A DNA stretch of 64,000 nt, from positions 1 through 64,000 of the forward strand of contig NZ_RQII01000048.1 in assembly GCF_004761975.1 (NCBI RefSeq). The letters run 5' to 3'. A model generated the notes under the pieces. That model had not been told where the DNA came from and made no database searches. It saw only the letters and a list, made by a program, of their open reading frames with translations. Each line of letters opens with the position of its first letter. Within the stretch, counting starts at the first letter, position 1. This document shows, in pieces, positions 35,557 to 45,649 of the stretch. This DNA comes from Planococcus koreensis. Its GTDB lineage: Bacteria > Bacillota > Bacilli > Bacillales_A > Planococcaceae. Made by a program: the position numbers and the translations under genes.

Positions 35557-37588
35557 AGATTCTGTCGCTGTTTTAAAAGGCGTCGGCAGACAAGCTGCGG
35601 AAACTTTACAGGAAATGAAGATTGAAACGATCCATGATCTGATTATGACATTTCCTTACCGCCATGAAGATTTCCAGCTGAAAGATCTGGCTGATACACC
35701 GCATAATGAACGGGTGACTGTGGAGGGAAGGGTCGAAAGTGAGCCTTCCGTCCTTTTTTTAGGAAAAAACAAGTCGCGGACAACTGTCCAAGTGATGGTG
35801 GGCCGCCATTTGATCAAAGCGATTTTCTTCAATCAGCCTTACGTCAAAGCCAAGCTGCACATCGGTGAGATTGTCACGCTAGCCGGCAAATGGGACCGCG
35901 GCCGCCAAATCATCACGGTGCAAAGCCACACAATCGGCCCGCGCACAGGCGGCGCTGATTTTGAGCCGGTCTATAGTTTGAAAGGCAGCATCCACCAGAA
36001 GACGTTCCGCAAATTGATGCGGCAAGCGCTGGATATTGCTAAATCCGACCTAGAAGACTGTTTGCCGGAGCGTTTTCGCACAGCCTATCACTTGGCGTCT
36101 ATTGAAGATGCCTTGGAATGGGTTCATTTCCCGGTGGACGGTGAAGCGCTGAAACAGGCGAGACGCCGTTTTGTCTACGAAGAATTGCTGATTTTCCAAT
36201 TGAAGATGCAGGCATTGCGGAAAAAGAACCGCGAAGAAGAAGGCGGCTCGTTTATCGACTATGACCTGAACGAATTGAAAAAGTTCATCCAATCACTGCC
36301 ATACGGCTTGACCGGCGCACAAAAACGCGTTGTCAATGAAATCTCGAAAGATATGAAAGAACCGTTCCGCATGAACCGGCTGCTTCAAGGAGACGTCGGT
36401 TCAGGCAAAACGGTTGTCGCTGCCATTGCGCTTTACGCAGCGGTGACAGCGGGACAGCAAGGGGCGTTGATGGCACCGACCGAAATTCTGGCTGAGCAGC
36501 ACGCCAATACCTTAGCGGAATGGTTCGCGGATTTCCCCGTGAAGATTGCGTTGTTGACGGGATCGGTCAAAGGAAAACGGCGCCAATTGATTCTGGATCA
36601 ATTGGCGGCTGGGGAAATCGATATGCTGATTGGCACCCACGCATTGATCCAACCGGATGTTGCGTTTAAGAAATTGGGACTGGTCATCACTGATGAGCAG
36701 CACCGCTTTGGCGTGGATCAGCGCCGAGTCTTGAAAGACAAAGGCTATAATCCGGATGTCTTGTTCATGACAGCGACCCCGATTCCGCGGACGCTCGCAA
36801 TATCGGCATTCGGTGAGATGGACGTTTCAGTCATCGATGAAATGCCGGTGGGCCGCAAAGAGATTGAAACTTTTTGGATGAAAAAAGACATGTTCGGCAA
36901 AATCGTGGGCCGGATGGAAAAAGAGCTGGCGGCAGGCCGCCAAGCATACGTCATTTGCCCGCTGATCGAGGAGTCGGATAAGCTTGATTACCAGAATGCT
37001 GTCGATCTGTTCCAGCAACTATCCAGCCATTTCTATGGCAAGTTCACGGTCGGTTTGATGCACGGACGCTTGCATAGCGATGAAAAAGAACAGACAATGC
37101 GTTCGTTCTCTGAAGGCGAAGTGGCAGTGCTTGTTTCCACAACAGTCGTTGAAGTCGGCGTGAACGTGCCAAATGCCACGTTCATGCTGATCTACGACGC
37201 GGAACGCTTTGGCCTGTCGCAGCTTCACCAGCTGCGGGGCCGGGTCGGCCGGGGCAGCGATCAATCGTATTGTGTGTTGCTGGCGGATCCGAAAACGGAA
37301 GTCGGCAAAGAACGCATGTCTTCGATGACGGAAACCAATGACGGCTTTGTGCTGGCAGAGAAAGATCTTCAGCTGCGCGGGCCCGGAGACTTTTTCGGGC
37401 GCAAGCAAAGCGGCATACCGGAGTTCAAAATGGCGGATCTTGTGCATGATTACCGGGCACTGGAAACAGCGCGCAAAGATGCGGAGTCATTAGTGAGTTC
37501 CGAAGAATTTTGGACCAGCGACGAAATGGCGTGCCTTCGCAGCCAGCTCGAAAAATCGGGTGCACTGGCCGGAGGCAGGCTTGACTGA
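35546..37588 (+). CDS. recG: ATP-dependent DNA helicase RecG
   Basis: Branch-migrates stalled forks and Holliday junctions. The 680-residue helicase has an N-terminal wedge (OB) domain, then superfamily 2 motifs: GDVGSGKTVVA (I), DEQHRFG (II), MTATPIPRTLA (III), and STTVVEVGVNVPNA with QLRGRVGRG near the end. The start is GTG 35546 inside sdaAA, chosen because family proteins begin just there; the ribosome site is weak, suggesting coupling to sdaAA translation. The gene ends at a terminator before the FapR operator. Confidence 0.95.
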   Translation: MGSKDSVAVLKGVGRQAAETLQEMKIETIHDLIMTFPYRHEDFQLKDLADTPHNERVTVEGRVESEPSVLFLGKNKSRTTVQVMVGRHLIKAIFFNQPYVKAKLHIGEIVTLAGKWDRGRQIITVQSHTIGPRTGGADFEPVYSLKGSIHQKTFRKLMRQALDIAKSDLEDCLPERFRTAYHLASIEDALEWVHFPVDGEALKQARRRFVYEELLIFQLKMQALRKKNREEEGGSFIDYDLNELKKFIQSLPYGLTGAQKRVVNEISKDMKEPFRMNRLLQGDVGSGKTVVAAIALYAAVTAGQQGALMAPTEILAEQHANTLAEWFADFPVKIALLTGSVKGKRRQLILDQLAAGEIDMLIGTHALIQPDVAFKKLGLVITDEQHRFGVDQRRVLKDKGYNPDVLFMTATPIPRTLAISAFGEMDVSVIDEMPVGRKEIETFWMKKDMFGKIVGRMEKELAAGRQAYVICPLIEESDKLDYQNAVDLFQQLSSHFYGKFTVGLMHGRLHSDEKEQTMRSFSEGEVAVLVSTTVVEVGVNVPNATFMLIYDAERFGLSQLHQLRGRVGRGSDQSYCVLLADPKTEVGKERMSSMTETNDGFVLAEKDLQLRGPGDFFGRKQSGIPEFKMADLVHDYRALETARKDAESLVSSEEFWTSDEMACLRSQLEKSGALAGGRLD

Positions 37589-37626
37589 GAATGCAGGGTG
37601 CAGATTATCCTTGCATTCTTTTTTTG
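37588..37626 (+). terminator. Intrinsic terminator after recG
   Basis: AGAATGCA (37588-37595) pairs with TGCATTCT (37612-37619), with further pairing inside, and is followed by seven T's. Confidence 0.85.
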
Positions 37627-37642
37627 TTATTTATATACTCAT

Positions 37643-37661
37643 ATTAGTACCAAGTGCTAAT
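37643..37661. promoter_or_regulatory. FapR operator upstream of fapR
   Basis: ATTAGTACCAAGTGCTAAT is a near-perfect palindrome that fits the conserved FapR box (TTAGTACC...-type, flanked by inverted TTAG/CTAA). It lies 17 bases before the fapR start, so FapR probably represses its own operon. In B. subtilis malonyl-CoA releases FapR from this site. Confidence 0.85.
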
Positions 37662-37677
37662 AGCGGGCGGTGACAAG

Positions 37678-38262
37678 ATGAAAAAACCGAAAAAAGAACG
37701 GCAATTGGCGCTGACGGCGTCCATAAAAGAAAACCCTTTTGTGACGGACGAGGAATTGTCGGCAAATTTTGGCGTCAGTGTCCAAACGATACGCCTTGAC
37801 CGCATGGAATTGTCGATTCCCGAACTGCGGGAACGCATCAAGCATGTAGCCGTTAAGACATTTGAAGATGAAGTGAAGTCTTTGCCGATTGACGAAGTAA
37901 TCGGGGAGATTATCGATATTGAATTGGATGAAAAAGCGATTTCTCTTTTCGACGTTAAACCGGAACATGTATTTCAACGCAACCAGATTGCCCGCGGCCA
38001 CCATTTATTCGCTCAAGCGAATTCATTGGCGGTAGCTGTCATGAATGACGAACTCGCGCTCACCGTAAAATCCGAGCTGCAGTTTCTGCGGCCTGTAAGG
38101 GCAGGACAGCGTGTAGTGGCGAAAGCGCAAGTAATCGACCGGAATCCGGAGAAAAATCGGGCATATGTAAAAGTCGTCTCGACTGTTGATCAGGCGACCG
38201 TATTTATCGGCACATTTGAAATGTACCGAATGACTGAGCAAAGCGAAGGTGACGGAAATTGA
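37678..38262 (+). CDS. fapR: FapR, transcriptional repressor of fatty acid and phospholipid synthesis
   Basis: A 194-residue regulator with an N-terminal DeoR-like HTH (about 10-45, [23 protein letters not shown]) and a C-terminal hot-dog domain that binds malonyl-CoA. It keeps the effector-loop region [20 protein letters not shown]. The start ATG 37678 lies just after the FapR operator. It leads the fapR-plsX-fabD-fabG-acpP group, and overlaps plsX by four bases. Confidence 0.96.
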   Translation: MKKPKKERQLALTASIKENPFVTDEELSANFGVSVQTIRLDRMELSIPELRERIKHVAVKTFEDEVKSLPIDEVIGEIIDIELDEKAISLFDVKPEHVFQRNQIARGHHLFAQANSLAVAVMNDELALTVKSELQFLRPVRAGQRVVAKAQVIDRNPEKNRAYVKVVSTVDQATVFIGTFEMYRMTEQSEGDGN

Positions 38263-39254
38263 TCATAGCAGTAGATGGCATGGGCGGAGACAACGCCCCG
38301 AAAGAAATTATTGCAGGCGTTTATAAAGCGCTTGAAGAATTCAGCGATTTGCAGATTCAATTGTATGGCAGGCAAGACCGGATGGCAGAGTATTTGAAAG
38401 ACCATAACCGATTGGCCGTCATTCACTGTGAAGAAATAATCGAGTCGACGGACGATCCTGTCCGGGCAGTACGGCGCAAGAAAGACTCTTCGATGGTGCA
38501 GATGGCGCTGGCAGTGAAAGAAGGCCGGGCAGATGCTTGTGTATCGGCAGGCAATACCGGCGCGTTGATGTCAGCTGGCTTATTCGTGGTCGGCCGGATT
38601 GAAGGGGTAGACCGCCCGGCGCTCGCGCCGACGCTTCCGACAATTGACCGCAAAGGATTCCTGATGCTCGATATGGGGGCAAACGCAGAAGCGCGTCCGG
38701 AGCATCTGGTGCAATACGCCATCATGGGCAGCATATACGCAGAAAAAGTGCGCGGCATCACAAATCCGACAGTCGGCTTGTTGAATATCGGCACAGAAGA
38801 AAAGAAAGGCAACGAATTGACAAAAGCAGCCTTTCCGCTCTTGAAAGAAGCCCCGATTAATTTTATCGGCAACGTAGAATCGCGTGATTTATTGAATGGT
38901 GTCGCTGATGTTGTGGTGACGGACGGCTTTACCGGCAATATGGTGCTGAAAACGATCGAAGGCACGGCGATGAACGTTTTTGCGATGATCAAAGATGTGT
39001 TCAATAGCTCGGCGAAGACGAAATTGGCGGCTTTATTGGTCAAAGACGATTTGCGCGGCTTGAAAGGCATGCTCGATTACAGCGAATATGGCGGTGCGGG
39101 GCTATTCGGCTTGAAGGCTCCGGTCATCAAAGCGCATGGCTCATCCAATGGCACTGCGCTGTTCAATGCCATCCGCCAGGCGCGGACAATGGTGGAAAAT
39201 GATGTAGCGGGAACGATATACAGCACGCTGAAAAAGGAGAACCCTCATGACTAA
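38259..39254 (+). CDS. plsX: Acyl-ACP:phosphate acyltransferase PlsX
   Basis: Makes acyl-phosphate from acyl-ACP, which PlsY uses to start phospholipid synthesis. The 331-residue protein has the family motifs [13 protein letters not shown] at the N-terminus, [26 protein letters not shown], and [12 protein letters not shown]. Start is TTG 38259, within the fapR stop (GAAGGTGACGG upstream). It overlaps fabD by eight bases. As a peripheral membrane enzyme it links fatty-acid synthesis and FakA-derived acyl-phosphate. Confidence 0.96.
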   Translation: MIIAVDGMGGDNAPKEIIAGVYKALEEFSDLQIQLYGRQDRMAEYLKDHNRLAVIHCEEIIESTDDPVRAVRRKKDSSMVQMALAVKEGRADACVSAGNTGALMSAGLFVVGRIEGVDRPALAPTLPTIDRKGFLMLDMGANAEARPEHLVQYAIMGSIYAEKVRGITNPTVGLLNIGTEEKKGNELTKAAFPLLKEAPINFIGNVESRDLLNGVADVVVTDGFTGNMVLKTIEGTAMNVFAMIKDVFNSSAKTKLAALLVKDDLRGLKGMLDYSEYGGAGLFGLKAPVIKAHGSSNGTALFNAIRQARTMVENDVAGTIYSTLKKENPHD

Positions 39255-40182
39255 AATTGCATTTATTTATCCAGGGCAAGGTTCACAAGCTGTCGGAATG
39301 GGCGAAAGCTTTTTATCCGACAGCAAGAGCCTTGAGTTTTTCAAACAGGTCGATGAAGTGCTGAGCGTCAATTTGTCGCAGATGATGCTTGAAGGCCCGC
39401 AGGAACACTTGACCCTTACATACCATGCGCAGCCGGCATTGTTGACGGTGAGCTCGATGATTACAGAACGCTTGAACCGCGCCGGGATCTTCCCGGATTA
39501 CACAGCCGGGCATAGCCTGGGTGAATACAGCGCGCTTGTCGCTTCAGGCGTCCTGCCGTTTGAAAAAGCGGTCGATATCGTCCATAAGCGGGGCTTGTTC
39601 ATGAACGAAGCAGTGCCTGCAGGAGAAGGGGCGATGGCTGCCATTCTAGGGATGGATAGCACAGAGCTGGAAAAAGTGACGAATGAAGTGACGGATTCGG
39701 TCGGCGTCGTCCAATTGGCGAATCTGAATTGCCCAGGGCAAATCGTCATTTCCGGAACGAAAGCGGGCGTTGACAGAGCTTGTGTGCTCGCGAAAGAACG
39801 CGGCGCCAAACGGGCAATTCCTCTTGACGTCAGCGGTCCGTTCCATTCAGAATTGATGCGGCCGGCATCGCAGGCGTTGTCGAAAGTGCTGAGCGAGGCC
39901 TTTTTGGAAGATGCCAAAGTACCGGTTATCACGAACGTTACAGCGAAAAGTGAAACCCATGCTTCCCAAATCCAGGAGCTATTGGTGCGCCAATTGTACT
40001 CGCCGGTCCTCTGGGAGCAATCGGTGCGTGAAATGATCGACTTGGGCGTCACCGTATTTGTGGAAATCGGGCCCGGAAAAGTGCTTAGCGGCCTTGTGAA
40101 GAAAATTGACCGTTCAGCGGTAACACTGCCAGTATACGATTTGGCAACGTTTGAAAAAGCGGTAGAGGAGCTGGCGAAATGA
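39247..40182 (+). CDS. fabD: Malonyl-CoA:ACP transacylase
   Basis: Transfers malonyl from CoA to ACP. The 311-residue protein has FIYPGQGSQ at the N-terminus, the nucleophile Ser90 in [10 protein letters not shown], the catalytic His in GPFHSELM, and [15 protein letters not shown]. It sits between plsX and fabG with overlaps of eight and four bases, showing a tightly coupled operon. Confidence 0.96.
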   Translation: MTKIAFIYPGQGSQAVGMGESFLSDSKSLEFFKQVDEVLSVNLSQMMLEGPQEHLTLTYHAQPALLTVSSMITERLNRAGIFPDYTAGHSLGEYSALVASGVLPFEKAVDIVHKRGLFMNEAVPAGEGAMAAILGMDSTELEKVTNEVTDSVGVVQLANLNCPGQIVISGTKAGVDRACVLAKERGAKRAIPLDVSGPFHSELMRPASQALSKVLSEAFLEDAKVPVITNVTAKSETHASQIQELLVRQLYSPVLWEQSVREMIDLGVTVFVEIGPGKVLSGLVKKIDRSAVTLPVYDLATFEKAVEELAK

Positions 40183-40925
40183 CCAACTTAACAGGGAAAA
40201 CAGCAATTATCACAGGAGCTTCGCGCGGCATCGGTGCGGAAATCGCCCGTAAAATGGCCGAAGCCGGTGCTAAGATTGTCGTTAATTACAGCGGCAGCCA
40301 GGCAAAAGCGGAAGCTGTCGTAGAAGAAATCAAAAACAATGGCGGCGAAGCGATTGCTGTGAAAGCAGACGTTGCAGACGCAGATGCCGTGAAAGCGATG
40401 GTCGATCAGGCGATGCAGGCTTTCGGCTCAGTGGATATCCTTGTCAACAATGCAGGCATCACACGCGATAATTTGATGATGCGCATGAAAGACGATGAGT
40501 GGGATGACGTCATCAACACGAATCTGAAAGGCGTCTTTATCTGCACCAAAGCGGTGACGCGCCAAATGATGAAACAGCGCTCTGGGCGCATCGTCAACAT
40601 TGCGTCGATTGTCGGCGTGATGGGCAATGCGGGACAGGCGAATTATGTGGCAGCTAAAGCCGGTGTCATCGGCTTGACGAAGACAACAGCACGCGAACTT
40701 GCGAGCCGGAATATCACGGCAAATGCTGTGGCTCCAGGGTTTATCACAACGGATATGACGGATAAATTGGGCGAAGACATCCAAAAAACGATGCTTGCGC
40801 AAATTCCCCTCGGCCGTTTCGGCAAACCGGAAGAAGTGGCGAAAGCGGCGCTTTTCCTGGCGTCAGACGACGCATCTTATATGACTGGGCAGACGCTTCA
40901 TCTTGACGGAGGCATGGTCATGTAG
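40179..40925 (+). CDS. fabG: 3-oxoacyl-ACP reductase
   Basis: The NADPH-dependent reductase of the elongation cycle. The 248-residue SDR protein has the cofactor motif TGASRGIG near 11-18, NNAG near 88, the Ser in NIASIVG and the catalytic YVAAK. Its ATG overlaps the fabD stop, and acpP follows after 40 bases. No fabH, fabF or fabZ genes are in this window. Confidence 0.96.
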   Translation: MTNLTGKTAIITGASRGIGAEIARKMAEAGAKIVVNYSGSQAKAEAVVEEIKNNGGEAIAVKADVADADAVKAMVDQAMQAFGSVDILVNNAGITRDNLMMRMKDDEWDDVINTNLKGVFICTKAVTRQMMKQRSGRIVNIASIVGVMGNAGQANYVAAKAGVIGLTKTTARELASRNITANAVAPGFITTDMTDKLGEDIQKTMLAQIPLGRFGKPEEVAKAALFLASDDASYMTGQTLHLDGGMVM

Positions 40926-40965
40926 GAAGAAATTTTGTATACTGATTTGAGGGGAGGTGACGGCA

Positions 40966-41202
40966 TTGTCAACAGTATTAGAGCGCGTAACAAAAGTAAT
41001 CGTAGATCGTCTAGGTGTGGAAGAAAGCGAAGTAAAGCTTGAAGCTTCATTCACAGGCGACCTTGGTGCAGATTCATTGGACGTAGTTGAATTGGTTATG
41101 GAACTTGAAGACGAATTCGACATGGAAATTTCTGATGAAGACGCAGAAGGTATGGCAACAGTAGGCGACGCGGTAACGTATATCGAAAAAAAGCAAGCAT
41201 AA
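40966..41202 (+). CDS. acpP: Acyl carrier protein
   Basis: The 78-residue acidic carrier has the phosphopantetheine serine Ser37 in [12 protein letters not shown]. Start is TTG 40966, because GGGGAGGTGA at 40951-40960 lies just before it; GTG 40957 falls inside that ribosome site and would add MTA. Codon choice here (for example GTAGGCGAC, GAATTGGTT) looks more selective than in its neighbours, as expected for an abundant protein. A terminator follows, so rnc uses its own promoter. Confidence 0.96.
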   Translation: MSTVLERVTKVIVDRLGVEESEVKLEASFTGDLGADSLDVVELVMELEDEFDMEISDEDAEGMATVGDAVTYIEKKQA

Positions 41203-41216
41203 TCTGATTACACTCT

Positions 41217-41267
41217 CGACGCACAGAAGCTTTTAGCAAAGCGGCTGTGCGTCGCTTTGTTTTTTTG
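41217..41267 (+). terminator. Intrinsic terminator after acpP
   Basis: CGACGCACAG (41217-41226) pairs with CTGTGCGTCG (41245-41254) over an 18-base loop, and is followed by CTTTG and a run of seven or more T's. Confidence 0.88.
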
Positions 41268-41293
41268 CACAAAGCTTCAAAAAAAGGTAAAAT
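41265..41293 (+). promoter_or_regulatory. Sigma-A promoter for rnc-smc-ftsY
   Basis: TTGCAC (41265-41270), a 17-base spacer and TAAAAT (41288-41293), 33 bases before rnc. The -35 box begins at the end of the acpP terminator T tract. Confidence 0.65.
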
Positions 41294-41326
41294 TAGAGGC
41301 AGAACGTTAAAGGAAGGCAGATTACA

Positions 41327-42082
41327 ATGGCAATGAAAAGAAAAGTGAATCAGCAGAAGCCTGGATTGATCAAAGAAAGCTCGCGGGCAGCCTTTGACCA
41401 ATTGCAAAAGGACTTGAATATTAAATTTGAACAGCCGGCGTTGCTTTATCAGGCATTTACGCATTCTTCTTATGTCAACGAACACAGAAGAAGGTATTAC
41501 CTCGATAACGAACGCCTTGAATTTTTGGGAGACGCAGTATTGGAATTGTCAGTTTCTCACTTTTTGTATGCAAAGTATCCAGAAATGAGCGAGGGCAAGC
41601 TGACAAAGCTGCGTGCAGCAATCGTCTGCGAACCTTCATTGGTGACGTTTGCCAATGAGCTCAATCTCGGCAACTACATCTTGCTTGGAAAAGGTGAGGA
41701 ACAGACAGGCGGCCGGACGCGCCCTGCGCTATTGGCGGATGTATTTGAATCGCTGATCGGCGCTTTGTATTTGGACCAGGGCTTGGAAGCGGTTGTCAGC
41801 TTTATGGAAGTGGTGCTATTTCCAAAAGTTGAAGTCGGTGCATTTTCCAACGTCATGGATTACAAGAGCCAGCTCCAGGAATTGGTGCAGCAAAAGAACA
41901 ATGGCTCATTAAGCTACGAAATCATCGATGAAAAAGGCCCTGCACACAGCCGCGTGTTTGTGACGCGGGTATCGCTCGCTGATCAGGAACTCGGCATCGG
42001 CAATGGCCGCTCGAAAAAAGAAGCGGAGCAAAAAGCCGCTCAGCTGGCCATCCTTAAATTGCAGGAAGCAACGGAGGATTAG
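41327..42082 (+). CDS. rnc: Ribonuclease III
   Basis: The 251-residue double-stranded RNA endonuclease processes rRNA and small cytoplasmic RNA. It has the nuclease signature [15 protein letters not shown] near 61-75, the second acidic site in [16 protein letters not shown], and a dsRNA-binding domain at the C-terminus (about 180-246, ending [15 protein letters not shown]). GGAAGG lies upstream of the ATG. smc starts four bases after its stop. Confidence 0.96.
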   Translation: MAMKRKVNQQKPGLIKESSRAAFDQLQKDLNIKFEQPALLYQAFTHSSYVNEHRRRYYLDNERLEFLGDAVLELSVSHFLYAKYPEMSEGKLTKLRAAIVCEPSLVTFANELNLGNYILLGKGEEQTGGRTRPALLADVFESLIGALYLDQGLEAVVSFMEVVLFPKVEVGAFSNVMDYKSQLQELVQQKNNGSLSYEIIDEKGPAHSRVFVTRVSLADQELGIGNGRSKKEAEQKAAQLAILKLQEATED

Positions 42083-42085
42083 AAC

Positions 42086-45000
42086 ATGTTTTTGAAACGA
42101 TTAGAAGTCATGGGGTTCAAGTCGTTCGCCGATCGCATCGGCATCGATTTCGTCCCCGGCGTGACAGCAGTTGTCGGACCTAACGGAAGCGGCAAGAGCA
42201 ACGTCACCGATGCAATCCGCTGGGTGCTTGGCGAGCAATCGGCCAAATCTTTGCGCGGCGCAAAAATGGAAGATGTCATTTTTGCCGGCAGTGAATCCAG
42301 AAAGCCGCTGAATTTTGCGGAAGTTACTTTGGTATTGGATAATACGGACGGCAGTGCCCCTCTCGATTACAGCGAAATCAGCGTGACGAGAAGGGTTTTT
42401 CGCAGTGGTGAAAGTGCGTATTTGCTGAATAAGCAAAATTGCCGCCTGAAAGATATTACGGATCTATTTATGGATTCCGGACTCGGGAAAGAAGCTTTTT
42501 CCATTATTTCCCAAGGTCGGGTTGACGAAATTCTCAACAGCAAAGCGGAAGAGCGCCGCTCGATTTTTGAAGAAGCAGCGGGCGTTTTAAAGTATAAGCA
42601 GCGCAAGAAGAAGGCGGAATTCAAACTTAGCGAAACCGATGAAAACTTGAATCGCGTATTGGATATCCTGCATGAACTTGATGGCCGTATGGAGCCGCTG
42701 CAGATTCAGGCATCGACTGCCCGCGATTATTTGGATATGAATGAACAATTGAAAGGCGCAGATATTGCCTTATTGGCTTTTGATATTACGCAGCTTGTAC
42801 AACAAATGGCAGCACTGGAAGAAGATGCAGCTTCCCACTCACGCAAAGAGCGGGAGTTAGCGGCTGATATTGAAGAAAAAGAACATGGGGTTAAAACGAT
42901 CCGCTCGGCATTGAAAAAGCTGGACGATGAAATCGACGGCTCCCAGCAGCAATTGGTAGAGGCCAGCAGCGAAAGTGAGAAATGGGAAGGCCGCAAGCTG
43001 TTGATGTCTGAGAAAAAGAATAACGCAGACCGCCAAGCGCAACAGCTGACTGCGAGCCTGGATGGCGAAAAGCAGGAAAATGCAGCCCTCCACAAAAAGC
43101 ATCGCGAACAAATGGCGATGCTGCAGGAGCGCAAAGCCGAACAACTAGCGATCCGCCAATCCGTGAAAGTGCTGGAGGACCAGCTCAACCGGTCGCCTGC
43201 TGATATTGACAACGATATCGAAACCCATAAATCCACGTATATCGATTTGATGAACGAACAGGCAAGCGTCCGAAACGAATTGAAGAATATCGATTTGCAG
43301 GAACAGCAAGTCTCGGAATCGAGCAGCCGCATCGCCGTACAAGAGGCGGATTTTTCGACTGAATTGGCACGCCTTGATGAAGAAAAAACGGCTGCCGGGG
43401 GAAAACTCGAAAACATCCGGACATTGCTGGAAGAAAAACGTGCACAATACAAAGCGGCGGAATCAACCTATACCAGCAAAAAGCAGGCGTTTGATAAAAA
43501 ACAAACGATGTTGTTCCAGGCTTACCAGTCGCAAAAGCAACTGAGTTCCCGTGTGGAAACCTTGCAAGAGCTGGAAGCGGATTTTTCCGGCTTTTTCCAA
43601 GGTGTCCGCGAAGTCCTGGTGGCGCGTGACAAACGCCAACTCTCCGGCATCGTCGGGGCGGTTGCTGAAATTGTCCAAGTGGACCAGCAATACGCAAAAG
43701 CGATCGAAACGGCGCTTGGCGCAGCCAGTCAGCATATCGTCACGGAAAATGAACAAAACGCCCGTGAAGGCATCGAATTTTTGCGCAATAAACGCGCAGG
43801 GCGCTCTACGTTCCTGCCAATGACTGTCATGAAATCACGGAAAATCCCTTCCAGTAGCATAGCGGCTATAGAGCAGCATCCGTCATTTGTGAAAATGGCG
43901 TATGAACTGGTCGGCTATGATCAGAAATACGGAATGATCGTGGAAAACTTGCTTGGCAATGTCATTATCGCGAAAGATTTAAAAGGTGCATCGGCCATTG
44001 CGAAATTGACGATGAACCGTTACCGCACCGTTACGCTAGAAGGTGATGTCGTTAATGCGGGCGGTTCGATGACAGGCGGCGCCAACAAGACCCAGGCTTC
44101 GTTCTTTACTCGGAAAGCCGAACTCGAACAATTGGTCATTCAGCTGAAGGAATTGACGAGCACCATCGCCCAAGCTGAAAAGACTGTGAAAAAAGAACAG
44201 CAAGAAGTCACCGAAGCGGAACAGGCATTGAACAATTTGCGTTCTGAAGGTGAAAAATACCGCGACATGGAAGCCGAGCGCGCGATTATACTGCGCGAAA
44301 TCGAAGCTGTCTTGAAGACGACGAAAGACCGCTACGGGCTGTTTCAAGCAGAGCGAAGCAATAAAACACATGATTTGTCCGCATTGGCCGACAAAAAAGA
44401 GGCAGCTGCAGACCGGCTAGGCGAAATCAGCGGTGAATTGCTGTCGATTTCCAAACAGATCGACGAATTGACGCAGTTCAAGCAGCAGAACGATTCGGCC
44501 CGTGATTCGGTCATTTCCAAACTCGCAGACCAGAAATCTTCGCTTGCTGTCATGAAAGAGCGCGTTGCTCAGCTGATCGTCAGCGAAGCGGAGCTTTTGG
44601 AACGGAAAGAGAAAAGCGATTTGAAAATCCAGCAGCTGCAAAAAGAGCTCGATTGGATTCAGTCAGAAGAAGCTTCTAAAGTTTATTCCGATGACGATAT
44701 CTTGCGCGAAATTACAGTCTGGACCAATAAGAAAGAGAATGTGCAACAGTCGCTTGCCGAGCTGAAAGCAGGCCGCACGGCTAAGCAGAGCGAACTGACA
44801 GCGCTTGAAGAGCAATTGAAAGAGCTTCAGCGCATCTACAAGGGCTTTGTCGAAGCGATCCGCATCTGCGAAGTCAAGTCGACGCGCATCGATGTCCAGA
44901 TCCAAGGTTTCCTTTCCCAGCTGGAGAATAATTACCATATGACGATCGAAAAAGCACGTGAATTCAAACTGGCTGACGAAGAAGCGGCAGTCCGCAAGAA

Positions 45001-45634
45001 AGTGAAACTGCTGAAACAGTCGATTGAAGAATTGGGGCCGGTCAATATCGGAGCGATTGAAGAATTCGACCATGTCTCCGAGCGCCACAATTTCCTGACC
45101 GAACAGCGCAACGACCTGAACGAAGCAAAAGAGACGCTGCGCACCGTCATCCGGGAAATGGATGACGAAATGACCAGCCGTTTTGATGAAACATTCCATG
45201 CCATCCGCGGACATTTCCAGCGGGTCTTCCGCGAATTGTTCGGCGGCGGTTCCGCGGATCTCGTGCTGACCAATCCGGAAGATATGCTAATGACCGGCGT
45301 GGAAATTATCGCGCAGCCGCCTGGGAAAAAGCAACAGACATTAAGCCTGCTGTCAGGCGGCGAACGGGCGCTTACCGCCATCGCGCTGCTGTTTTCAATT
45401 TTGAACATTCGCCCGGTGCCTTTCTGCGTACTTGACGAAGTAGAAGCGGCGCTTGATGAATCGAATGTCGTACGTTACAGTCAGTACCTGAAGAAATTCA
45501 GCAAAAACACACAATTCATCGTCATCACGCACCGCAAAGGGACGATGGAAGGCGCGGATGTGCTGTACGGCATCACGATGCAGGAATCAGGTATTTCAAA
45601 ACTGGTGTCCGTCAAATTGCAGGAACAAAATTAA
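42086..45634 (+). CDS. smc: Smc, chromosome condensation ATPase
   Basis: A 1,182-residue SMC protein that forms condensin with ScpA and ScpB. Walker A is GPNGSGKSNVTDAI at 32-45, followed by two long coiled-coil arms (about 170-510 and 660-1010) around a hinge (about 515-640) with the glycine-rich GGSMTGGANK near its end. The C-terminal head has the signature LSLLSGGERALTAIALLF and Walker B VLDEVEAALDESN. Full length for the family. Part of rnc-smc-ftsY as in B. subtilis. Confidence 0.97.
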   Translation: MFLKRLEVMGFKSFADRIGIDFVPGVTAVVGPNGSGKSNVTDAIRWVLGEQSAKSLRGAKMEDVIFAGSESRKPLNFAEVTLVLDNTDGSAPLDYSEISVTRRVFRSGESAYLLNKQNCRLKDITDLFMDSGLGKEAFSIISQGRVDEILNSKAEERRSIFEEAAGVLKYKQRKKKAEFKLSETDENLNRVLDILHELDGRMEPLQIQASTARDYLDMNEQLKGADIALLAFDITQLVQQMAALEEDAASHSRKERELAADIEEKEHGVKTIRSALKKLDDEIDGSQQQLVEASSESEKWEGRKLLMSEKKNNADRQAQQLTASLDGEKQENAALHKKHREQMAMLQERKAEQLAIRQSVKVLEDQLNRSPADIDNDIETHKSTYIDLMNEQASVRNELKNIDLQEQQVSESSSRIAVQEADFSTELARLDEEKTAAGGKLENIRTLLEEKRAQYKAAESTYTSKKQAFDKKQTMLFQAYQSQKQLSSRVETLQELEADFSGFFQGVREVLVARDKRQLSGIVGAVAEIVQVDQQYAKAIETALGAASQHIVTENEQNAREGIEFLRNKRAGRSTFLPMTVMKSRKIPSSSIAAIEQHPSFVKMAYELVGYDQKYGMIVENLLGNVIIAKDLKGASAIAKLTMNRYRTVTLEGDVVNAGGSMTGGANKTQASFFTRKAELEQLVIQLKELTSTIAQAEKTVKKEQQEVTEAEQALNNLRSEGEKYRDMEAERAIILREIEAVLKTTKDRYGLFQAERSNKTHDLSALADKKEAAADRLGEISGELLSISKQIDELTQFKQQNDSARDSVISKLADQKSSLAVMKERVAQLIVSEAELLERKEKSDLKIQQLQKELDWIQSEEASKVYSDDDILREITVWTNKKENVQQSLAELKAGRTAKQSELTALEEQLKELQRIYKGFVEAIRICEVKSTRIDVQIQGFLSQLENNYHMTIEKAREFKLADEEAAVRKKVKLLKQSIEELGPVNIGAIEEFDHVSERHNFLTEQRNDLNEAKETLRTVIREMDDEMTSRFDETFHAIRGHFQRVFRELFGGGSADLVLTNPEDMLMTGVEIIAQPPGKKQQTLSLLSGGERALTAIALLFSILNIRPVPFCVLDEVEAALDESNVVRYSQYLKKFSKNTQFIVITHRKGTMEGADVLYGITMQESGISKLVSVKLQEQN

Positions 45635-45649
45635 TAGAGGAGTGATCAT

